DNA of 5,712 bases from Spirochaetota bacterium (GTDB lineage Bacteria; Spirochaetota; Spirochaetia; Treponematales; UBA12059), in assembly GCA_022709445.1 (NCBI GenBank), contig JAKLIU010000138.1:1-5712 (forward strand). Direction: 5' to 3'. Under the pieces are notes generated by a model. That model saw only the letters and a list, made by a program, of their open reading frames with translations, was not told the origin of the DNA and did no database searches. Both the position numbers and the translations under genes were made by a program. Within the stretch, counting starts at the first letter, position 1. Each line of letters starts with the position of its first letter. Shown here in pieces: positions 1 to 4,304 of the stretch.

Positions 1-786
1 GACGCCCATGAGCTCGTCCAGGTCGGCCACCGAGAAGGCGCGGAGTGTCCTGGAACCCTTACCCCCGAGCATGGCCAGGCCCTTGGCGCAGTCCTCGGTC
101 CGCTCCCTGAGCTCGCCGTCCACCGGGGGCCGGGGCACCCGCGAGTCCGTCAGCACCAGGACCGCCTCGCCGAACGGCGACGGGAGCAGCTCCACGCTGC
201 CCTTGCGGGCGTCCACCAGGGCAAGGGAGCCTTCCCGCGCCCTCGCGGTGGCGGCGTGGTCGGCCATGCGGGCCGGGCGCTCGAAGTAGTGCTTGGTCAC
301 CGATACGGCCGCCCGTTCCACGGCCTCGTCGCCCGGGTCGGCGCCGGCGAGCATGGCGGCGGCGCGCACGGAAGCGCAGAGCAGGGCCGACGAGGATCCC
401 AGGCCCAGGCCCTGGGGCACGTCTCCCGCGATGGTGACGTTGAAGCCCCGCGGCGCCCCTTCCTCCCCGAAGAAGGCGGCCAGTGCGCCCTTCATGAAGT
501 TTGCCCAGCGGTCCTCGCGCTTGAACTTGAGATTGGCGACGTTGGTCCGCTTGCGCTCGTTCAGGTCCGCCGCGTAGAAGCGCAGGGAGCTGTCCCGGCG
601 CGCGCTGACGGCCACGGCCACGCGGCGGTCGAAGGGGAACGCCAGGCACATGCCGTCCGAGTCGACGGTGTGCTCCCCGAGGAGCCGCACCACGCCGGGC
701 GCGGACACCACGAGGTCCGGCTGGGCCTCGTACTCGATGCGGTGCAATTGGCTTATGTCCGTGCGGGCTGTCTCGGCCGTCTTCAT
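1..786 (-). CDS. Galactokinase-family GHMP kinase, N-terminal part (cut by window edge)
   Basis: Members of this family phosphorylate a sugar (classically galactose at C1, the first step of the Leloir pathway) with ATP in the cytoplasm. The visible 262 residues start at the ATG at 786-784 and run off the left edge, so the C-terminal GHMP domain is missing. Seen: an N-terminal signature APGVVRLLGEHT at 29-40; an ATP-binding glycine/serine loop GDVPQGLGLGSSSAL at 121-135; a putative catalytic Asp176 in RMADH, the place of the usual GxMDQ; and TDSRVPR at 213-219, which matches the usual strand after it. Odd: the normal signature reads APGRVNLIGEHTDY, so the Arg after the glycine is Val32 here and the sugar-binding Asp after GEHT is Val41. 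Family membership is secure, but galactose specificity is not. It is divergent from the lipoprotein gene and has its own promoter. No Shine-Dalgarno precedes the ATG. A related sugar kinase of other specificity is the main alternative. Confidence 0.85.
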   Translation of the reverse strand, partial: MKTAETARTDISQLHRIEYEAQPDLVVSAPGVVRLLGEHTVDSDGMCLAFPFDRRVAVAVSARRDSSLRFYAADLNERKRTNVANLKFKREDRWANFMKGALAAFFGEEGAPRGFNVTIAGDVPQGLGLGSSSALLCASVRAAAMLAGADPGDEAVERAAVSVTKHYFERPARMADHAATARAREGSLALVDARKGSVELLPSPFGEAVLVLTDSRVPRPPVDGELRERTEDCAKGLAMLGGKGSRTLRAFSVADLDELMGV

Positions 787-798
787 ATAATACCGGCT

Positions 799-827
799 AT
801 CATACTTCAAATACGGGCGCCCATCAA
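799..827 (-). promoter_or_regulatory. Sigma70-type promoter for the galactokinase-like gene
   Basis: Read on the minus strand, TTGATG (827-822) and TATGAT (804-799) are separated by exactly 17 bases. The -10 matches consensus at 5 of 6 positions and the -35 at 4 of 6. Twelve bases separate the -10 from the ATG, so the predicted 5' leader is only about 5 to 6 nucleotides, too short for a Shine-Dalgarno site. A perfect 8-bp palindrome GGGCGCCC (815-822) fills one end of the spacer and touches the -35; it could be an operator or chance in GC-rich DNA. Confidence 0.65.
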
Positions 828-860
828 TGAAAAAACGCGGCCGGGCCGGGCGGCTCCTTT

Positions 861-889
861 TTGACAAGCGGCGGGAAGCGTTGTACTAT
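861..889 (+). promoter_or_regulatory. Strong sigma70-type promoter for the lipoprotein gene
   Basis: A perfect -35 TTGACA (861-866) and a -10 TACTAT (884-889, 5 of 6) are separated by 17 bases. The -10 ends 6 bases before the ATG at 896, so the expected transcription start is at or within a base or two of the A of the start codon. That predicts a leaderless mRNA. The -35 lies 33 bp from the -35 of the divergent galactokinase-like promoter, so the two could share regulation. Confidence 0.8.
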
Positions 890-895
890 TCATCC

Positions 896-1456
896 ATGAC
901 CCGCACGCTCCGCTCCCTGAGCCTCCTCTGCATCCTGTCGACGATCCTCGCCCTGTCGTGCCGCACCGTGCCCGAGCCTCCCGTGCAGGGCTCGCCCGGG
1001 CCGGACACGGGCACAGTCGGGACAACGACCCCGGCGTCCGACCCGGCCGAGACCCCCTTCGATCCCGCCGCCGTCAGCGCGGAGGTCAAGCAGACCACCA
1101 TCACCGACGTCCGGGCGTTCATCGACACGCTCAACCTGATCATCCGGAACCGCGATTACGAGGCCTGGACCGGCCACCTGACGGGGGAATACCTGGAGCG
1201 CTACTCGGATCCCGCAGTCCTGGCGGAGATCTCCCTGGATCCCGCGCTCAAGCGCTACGGCATCGTGCTCCGCAGCCTCAGGGATTACTTCACCTACGTC
1301 GTCTACCCCTCGCGCCAGAACTCCAAGGTCGACGACATCGAATTCCTGGACAAGACCCGGATCAAGGTGCTCTGGACGGACGCCAAGGGCGAGCGCCTGG
1401 TACTTTACAATCTGGAAAAAATCGGCGATACATGGAAGATAGCATTCTGGAGGTAA
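896..1456 (+). CDS. Putative lipoprotein with NTF2-like domain, function unknown
   Basis: This is a 186-residue predicted lipoprotein. A basic N-terminus (MTRTLR) and a hydrophobic core lead to LALSC, with Cys22 as the likely lipidated residue. The lipobox has Ala rather than Leu at -3, tolerated in spirochaetes. Residues 23-65 are a Pro/Thr/Gly-rich linker. Residues 66-186 look like a small alpha/beta NTF2-like fold: helix DVRAFIDTLNLIIRNRDYEAW (71-91), a central YFTYVVYPSR segment (131-140), and closing strands TRIKVLW, RLVLYNLEKI and TWKIAFWR. The domain call is by pattern only. The ATG at 896 was chosen over the in-frame ATG at 827 because the promoter lies between them and the upstream extension would bury the signal peptide behind charged residues. 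There is no Shine-Dalgarno. The stop overlaps the ribosome binding site of the HEAT-repeat gene, so both are probably one operon acting at the cell envelope. Confidence 0.8.
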   Translation: MTRTLRSLSLLCILSTILALSCRTVPEPPVQGSPGPDTGTVGTTTPASDPAETPFDPAAVSAEVKQTTITDVRAFIDTLNLIIRNRDYEAWTGHLTGEYLERYSDPAVLAEISLDPALKRYGIVLRSLRDYFTYVVYPSRQNSKVDDIEFLDKTRIKVLWTDAKGERLVLYNLEKIGDTWKIAFWR

Positions 1457-1458
1457 CC

Positions 1459-2187
1459 ATGAAACATCCCTTCGCTCTGTGCATGGCGCTCGCGCTGGCA
1501 GTGGCAGCACCAGTTTTCGCCCAGGCGCCTTCGACCGGCGGGGAGCGGACCGTCGAGGAGTCCTACCTCCAGGGCTACCTGGAGACCATGATCATCCAGG
1601 AGCAGGCGCACGGGGAGACCAAGGACTCCAAGCTCGTCGCCCTGCAGTACATCCGCCAGGCGGTGGAAGAGGGACGCACCAGCGTGGAGATCCAGGCGGC
1701 CCTCGAGTTCCTGGCCACCGAGGGGACCTTCACCGTCGTCCGCTCCGGCGGCTACGGCATCGCCCTCAACAATTTCCCCGACGTCAGGCGTGAGGCGGCC
1801 TTCCTGCTGGGCAGCTTCAAGACCCCCGAGGCCAAGGACGTCCTCCTCAAGGTGGCGCTGGCCGACGCCGAACCGATGGTCATCGCCGCGGCCATCCGCT
1901 CCATGGGGGAGATCGGCATCATCGAGGGCGACGACGTCACCCAGGCCATCTCCTTCATAATCAGCCGCTTCGACATACTGATGCCGGACAACTCGCTGGC
2001 CTTCGAGGCCCTGGTGGCCCTGGAGCTGCTCGCCGACGCCAACAAGGGCCTCACCGATCCCTCGGCCATCCGCGCCATCATCCGCATCGCCGACGGCAAC
2101 TACATCAAGCCCGTCAAGGACAAGGCAAGGCAGCTCCTGGACAAGCTCAGGAAGTACGCCGCTTCCTCGGCGGCATCCGGCAAGTGA
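1459..2187 (+). CDS. Exported HEAT-repeat protein, function unknown
   Basis: This is a 242-residue protein with a Sec signal peptide: MKH, a hydrophobic stretch at about 5-19, and a likely signal peptidase I site after VFA (residue 21, before QAP). The mature part is almost all helical and built of HEAT-like pairs. Recognisable units are at about 57-88 (KLVALQYIRQAV, then VEIQAALEFLA), 108-154 (VRREAAFLLGSF, EAKDVLLKVALAD, VIAAAIRSMGEIG), 159-195 and 200-235. HEAT arrays bind proteins, so a periplasmic scaffold or adaptor is likely; no catalytic motif is visible. The ATG is preceded by GGAGG (1449-1453) with 5 bases of spacing. That site lies inside the last codons of the upstream lipoprotein gene, whose stop is 2 bp away, which suggests translational coupling. 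An upstream extension in the same frame, reaching back to 958, is rejected because it runs antiparallel to no signal and through the lipoprotein gene in another frame. The operon ends at the terminator 20 bp downstream. Confidence 0.85.
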   Translation: MKHPFALCMALALAVAAPVFAQAPSTGGERTVEESYLQGYLETMIIQEQAHGETKDSKLVALQYIRQAVEEGRTSVEIQAALEFLATEGTFTVVRSGGYGIALNNFPDVRREAAFLLGSFKTPEAKDVLLKVALADAEPMVIAAAIRSMGEIGIIEGDDVTQAISFIISRFDILMPDNSLAFEALVALELLADANKGLTDPSAIRAIIRIADGNYIKPVKDKARQLLDKLRKYAASSAASGK

Positions 2188-2206
2188 CCTGATGCCCCGC
2201 AAAGGA

Positions 2207-2235
2207 CGCCGGCCGCGAGGCCGGCGTTTTTTTTT
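2207..2235 (+). terminator. Intrinsic terminator after the HEAT-repeat gene
   Basis: A perfect 8-bp stem CGCCGGCC / GGCCGGCG (2207-2214 and 2219-2226) closes a GCGA tetraloop and is followed at once by nine T residues (2227-2235). This is a textbook Rho-independent terminator for the lipoprotein-HEAT operon. The opposite strand has only a short A-run in front of the stem, so it should act mainly in the plus direction. Confidence 0.95.
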
Positions 2236-2236
2236 C

Positions 2237-2254
2237 CATGCCGATTCCGGCATG
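2237..2254. repeat. Perfect 7-bp inverted repeat upstream of the small ORF
   Basis: CATGCCG, spacer ATTC, CGGCATG form a perfect dyad. It has no T-run on either side in the sense of transcription away from it, so it is not a second terminator. It occupies the -35 position relative to a possible -10 TATATT (2261-2266) of the small ORF, where a repressor or activator could bind. No good -35 hexamer is visible there. Its function is inferred only. Confidence 0.55.
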
Positions 2255-2286
2255 CGGCGGTATATTCAATGAAGAAGGAGGATGCC

Positions 2287-2439
2287 ATGGACGTGCGAGA
2301 AGTGGATCCTGCCGAGCCCCTGCCGCCGCCCTCCCCGCCCGAACGGCGGCCGGAAGACGTTCCCGGCGCCGCTGAGAGCGAGCCGGAACCCGCCCCCGCG
2401 GAACCGGGCACGGCGACCGTGCTGGACCTGTACGCCTGA
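2287..2439 (+). CDS. Small proline-rich acidic protein, unrecognised
   Basis: This 50-codon reading frame has a strong Shine-Dalgarno AAGGAGG (2275-2281) 5 bases before the ATG at 2287. A possible -10 TATATT lies at 2261-2266, with no clear -35. The product has 13 prolines and 12 acidic residues in 50, with PLPPPSPPERRPED at 11-24, EPEPAPAEP at 32-40 and a hydrophobic end TATVLDLYA at 42-50. The body is probably disordered, and the last residues could be a docking peptide. There is no signal peptide and no recognised family. An in-frame ATG at 2269 would add six residues, but the Shine-Dalgarno favours 2287. It sits alone between two terminators and converges on the tRNA gene. A spurious ORF in GC-rich DNA is possible, but the Shine-Dalgarno and isolated position argue for a real gene. 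Confidence 0.5.
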   Translation: MDVREVDPAEPLPPPSPPERRPEDVPGAAESEPEPAPAEPGTATVLDLYA

Positions 2440-2467
2440 ACGCGCGGCCCGCTGAACGGCCGGCGAC

Positions 2468-2496
2468 AAAAAAACCGGCCTTCTTCCGAAGGCCGG
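2468..2496 (-). terminator. Intrinsic terminator of the tRNA-Arg gene
   Basis: Read on the minus strand, CCGGCCTTC and GAAGGCCGG form a perfect 9-bp stem (2496-2488 and 2483-2475) around a GGAA tetraloop, followed by seven T residues (2474-2468). It begins three bases after the tRNA discriminator. On the plus strand the hairpin is not followed by a T-run, so it is not a good terminator for the small ORF at 2287-2439. Confidence 0.93.
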
Positions 2497-2499
2497 TCC

Positions 2500-2573
2500 T
2501 GAGCGATGCGGGATTCGAACCCACCACCTACAGCTCCGGAGGCTGTCGCTCTATCCAAATGAGCTAATCGCTC
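2500..2573 (-). tRNA. tRNA-Arg (anticodon CCG)
   Basis: On the minus strand a complete 74-nt cloverleaf can be drawn. The acceptor GAGCGAT pairs with ATCGCTC over 7 bp. The D stem is GCTC/GAGC, with loop ATTTGGATA. The anticodon stem ACAGC/GCTGT holds loop CTCCGGA, giving anticodon CCG at loop positions 3-5, which reads CGG arginine codons. The variable region is AGGTG, and the T arm is GTGGG-TTCGAAT-CCCGC with one T-G pair. The discriminator base is A (2500). CCA is not encoded, so it must be added after transcription. It is a single-gene transcription unit with its own promoter and terminator. The 5' boundary lies in a GAGC triple repeat, which gives some freedom in register. Confidence 0.96.
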
Positions 2574-2584
2574 GCTCGCTCCCG

Positions 2585-2613
2585 ATACTAGTTGGATGGG
2601 CGGTCCGTGTCAA
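2585..2613 (-). promoter_or_regulatory. Promoter of the tRNA-Arg gene
   Basis: Read on the minus strand, a perfect -35 TTGACA (2613-2608) and a -10 TAGTAT (2590-2585, 4 of 6) are separated by 17 bases. Transcription would start near 2578, leaving a 5' leader of about 5 nt before the mature tRNA end at 2573. It is back to back with the maf promoter, with 17 bp between the two -35 hexamers. Confidence 0.78.
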
Positions 2614-2630
2614 GGCGAGGCGCGGCGCCG

Positions 2631-2659
2631 GTGACGCGCCCCGGCTTCTTCCGTATACT
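2631..2659 (+). promoter_or_regulatory. Promoter of maf, predicted leaderless
   Basis: GTGACG (2631-2636, 4 of 6) and TATACT (2654-2659, 5 of 6) are separated by 17 bases. The -10 ends 6 bases before the ATG at 2666, the same geometry as at the lipoprotein gene. The expected transcription start therefore falls on or next to the start codon. Confidence 0.65.
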
Positions 2660-2665
2660 CGGGGC

Positions 2666-3316
2666 ATGGAACGGACGATCAGGGACAGGACCATCGTGCT
2701 CGCCAGCGCATCGCCCAGGCGTCGGGAGACCCTGGAACGACTGGGCTTCCCGCTGGTGCTGCGGCCGACGGACTCGGACGAGTCGGTGGCCGACCGCCTG
2801 CCGGTGCCCGAGCGCGTGGTCGAGCTGGCCGCGCTCAAGGCGAGGGCCGCGGCGGCTTCGCCGGGAGCGGCCGGCGCTCCGGATGGACGCTGGGTGCTCG
2901 GGGCCGACACCCTCGTCGCCCTGGACGGCATTGCCTACGGCAAGCCCTCAGGGGAGGAAGAGGCGGGGAACATGCTGCGGGCCCTGGCGGGCAGGGAGCA
3001 CGAGGTGGCGACGGGCCTGGCCCTGATCGACCTTGATTCAGGCAGGCTGTTCACCGCCCTCTCGGAGACCCTGGTGCGCTTCGCCCCCATGAGCGAGGGG
3101 GAGATCTCCGCCTACCTCGCGACGGGAGAATGGCGGGGCGCGGCCGGCGCGTACCGCATCCAGGACCGCGCGGCCTTCTTCATCGATCGCGTGGACGGCT
3201 CCTTCTCCGGGGTCGTGGGCTTGCCAATCAGGGAATTGTATGTCATCCTTCGCCGCAGCGCGTATCCCTTCACGGGGATACCCCCCGTTTCGGGAGGCAG
3301 CGCACGGGAGCCCTGA
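2666..3316 (+). CDS. maf: Maf/YhdE-family nucleoside triphosphate pyrophosphatase
   Basis: Maf proteins hydrolyse NTPs to NMP and pyrophosphate, in the YhdE branch mainly dTTP, UTP and modified pyrimidines, as a cytoplasmic house-cleaning activity. The 216-residue product shows the family motifs in order: ASASPRR at 13-19 (phosphate-binding start), SDES at 37-40, GADTLV at 79-84 with Asp81 as the expected metal/catalytic acid, GKP at 92-94, AGAYRIQD at 160-167, and GSFSGVVGLPI at 178-188. The AGAYRIQ and GLPI forms favour the YhdE rather than the m7GTP-specific YceF branch. Many homologues have Lys just before AGAY; here it is Ala159. The ATG at 2666 starts a leaderless transcript by the promoter position. 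Residues after about 197 (SAYPFTGIPPVSGG and on) form a tail beyond the family core. The tail DNA holds hairpins that may belong to the rpsB leader. rpsB follows 108 bp on and may be read from this promoter. Confidence 0.95.
   Translation: MERTIRDRTIVLASASPRRRETLERLGFPLVLRPTDSDESVADRLPVPERVVELAALKARAAAASPGAAGAPDGRWVLGADTLVALDGIAYGKPSGEEEAGNMLRALAGREHEVATGLALIDLDSGRLFTALSETLVRFAPMSEGEISAYLATGEWRGAAGAYRIQDRAAFFIDRVDGSFSGVVGLPIRELYVILRRSAYPFTGIPPVSGGSAREP
3262..3297 (+). repeat. Two tandem hairpins in the 3' end of maf
   Basis: GTATCCC (3262-3268) and GGGATAC (3275-3281) form a perfect 7-bp stem around TTCACG. Immediately after, CCCG-TTT-CGGG (3284-3294) forms a second short stem, extendable past one mismatch to 3281-3297. 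No T-run follows, so this is not a terminator. It lies inside the codons for the non-conserved Maf tail, about 130-160 nt upstream of rpsB. Confidence 0.5.
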
Positions 3317-3424
3317 CGGGCCCCGAATCTTCCGTACCGCCCCGAACGCGAAAGCGCGCGGCGCGGCGACGAGAACAAGCGAAGGGGATCCTCTCCACCG
3401 GAGGGGGTCACATTGGAGGAACAC
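3317..3424 (+). promoter_or_regulatory. rpsB 5' leader region with hairpin and ribosome binding site
   Basis: This 108-bp gap holds a GC-rich hairpin CCTCTCC / GGAGGGG (3390-3396 and 3400-3406, one T-G pair, 3-nt loop) and then the rpsB Shine-Dalgarno GGAGG (3415-3419), 5 bases before the GTG at 3425. A minimal CGC-GAAA-GCG stem-loop is at 3347-3356. The CTCC/CCTC arm could also pair with the real Shine-Dalgarno, which would allow a switch. S2 autoregulation through its mRNA leader is known in proteobacteria; whether this leader does so is inference. I see no convincing sigma70 promoter between the end of maf and rpsB. Confidence 0.4.
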
Positions 3425-4294
3425 GTGGCCGTAGTCACCATGAAGAGCCTCCTGGAGTCCGGCGTACATTTCGGGCACCAGGTCAAGCGTTGGGATCCGA
3501 GGATGAAGAAGTTCATCTTCGCCGAGCGCAACGGCATCCACATCATCGATCTCCAGAAGACGATCCAGTCCATCAAGGAAGCCTACGACGCCGTCCGCAA
3601 GACGGTCGCCGGCGGCAAGCCGGTGCTGTTCGTCGGCACCAAGAAGCAGGCGCAGCAGGCCATCCAGAAGGAAGCGGAGCGCTGCGAGCAGTTCTTCGTG
3701 AACAACCGCTGGCTCGGCGGCATGCTCACCAACTTCACCACCGTGCGCAAGTCCATCGAGCGCCTGATCAAGCTCGAGAAGGAAGACTTCTCCAGCCTGA
3801 CCAAGAAGGAACAGGCCCAGCTCCAGAAGGAGAAGGCCAAGCTCGACAAGAACCTGTGCGGCATCAAGGGCATGAACAAGCTGCCCGGCATCATCTTCAT
3901 CATCGACACCCGCAAGGAAGCCATCGCGGTCGCCGAGGCCCAGCGCCTGGGCATCCCCATCGTGGCCGTCGTGGACACCAACTGCAATCCCGAAGGCATC
4001 GACTACCCCATCCCGGGCAACGACGACGCCATCCGCTCCATCAGCCTCTTCACCCAGATCATCGCCAACGCGGTGGTGGAGGCGGAGAGCGAGACCGGCC
4101 TCAAGATCATCGAGACCCTGTCCGAGGACGACGTGCCCGACAGCGCCCCGCCGGTCGTGATCCCCGAGGAGGAGGAGGTGGAGGTCGATCCCACCACCTA
4201 CGTGGCCGAGCCCGAGACCAAGGCCGGGGAAGCCGCCGCCGCGCCCGCCACCGACGAGGCGAGCATCGAGGAAGACAAGTTCTACACCAAGTAA
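3425..4294 (+). CDS. rpsB: 30S ribosomal protein S2
   Basis: S2 binds late to the small subunit near the neck and helps recruit S1 and position the mRNA 5' region. The 289-residue product starts MAVVTMKSLLESGVHFGHQ and shows family signatures: SGVHFGHQVKRWDPRMKKFIF (12-32), FVGTKKQAQ (69-77), NNRWLGGMLTNF (93-104), the coiled-coil hairpin about 110-143, GIKGMNKLPG (146-155), and IPIVAVVDTNCNPEGIDYPIPGNDDA (177-202). The GTG at 3425 was chosen over the in-frame TTG at 3413, because the latter lies over the Shine-Dalgarno GGAGG and S2 normally begins close to the AVVTMK segment. The last ~58 residues (232-289) are an acidic, Pro/Ala-rich extension past the core, ending EEDKFYTK. The stop codon overlaps the tsf Shine-Dalgarno, so the two genes are co-transcribed. 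Confidence 0.98.
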   Translation: MAVVTMKSLLESGVHFGHQVKRWDPRMKKFIFAERNGIHIIDLQKTIQSIKEAYDAVRKTVAGGKPVLFVGTKKQAQQAIQKEAERCEQFFVNNRWLGGMLTNFTTVRKSIERLIKLEKEDFSSLTKKEQAQLQKEKAKLDKNLCGIKGMNKLPGIIFIIDTRKEAIAVAEAQRLGIPIVAVVDTNCNPEGIDYPIPGNDDAIRSISLFTQIIANAVVEAESETGLKIIETLSEDDVPDSAPPVVIPEEEEVEVDPTTYVAEPETKAGEAAAAPATDEASIEEDKFYTK

Positions 4295-4304
4295 GGAGTA
4301 CGAC

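Noticed and set aside
830..856. A possible minus-strand terminator: GC-rich block followed by six T residues
   Set aside because: The repeated CCGGG units give no stem with a feasible loop, and nothing is known to be transcribed into it on the minus strand.
827..895. In-frame upstream ATG at 827 as the lipoprotein start
   Set aside because: The added 23 residues are encoded by the promoter itself and would put a long charged stretch in front of the signal peptide.
958..1458. Upstream extension of the HEAT-repeat gene frame back to 958
   Set aside because: It overlaps the lipoprotein gene in another frame, is Arg/Pro/His-rich noise, and would remove the clear signal peptide and Shine-Dalgarno at 1459.
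2269..2286. ATG at 2269 as the small-ORF start
   Set aside because: It lies 2 bases after the possible -10 hexamer and has no Shine-Dalgarno, while the ATG at 2287 has AAGGAGG at the right distance.
3221..3250. TTGCCA near the end of maf as a -35 for an rpsB promoter
   Set aside because: No hexamer resembling TATAAT lies 16-18 bases downstream.
3413..3424. TTG at 3413 as the rpsB start
   Set aside because: It overlaps the Shine-Dalgarno GGAGG and would leave the gene without one; the GTG at 3425 gives the usual short S2 N-terminus.
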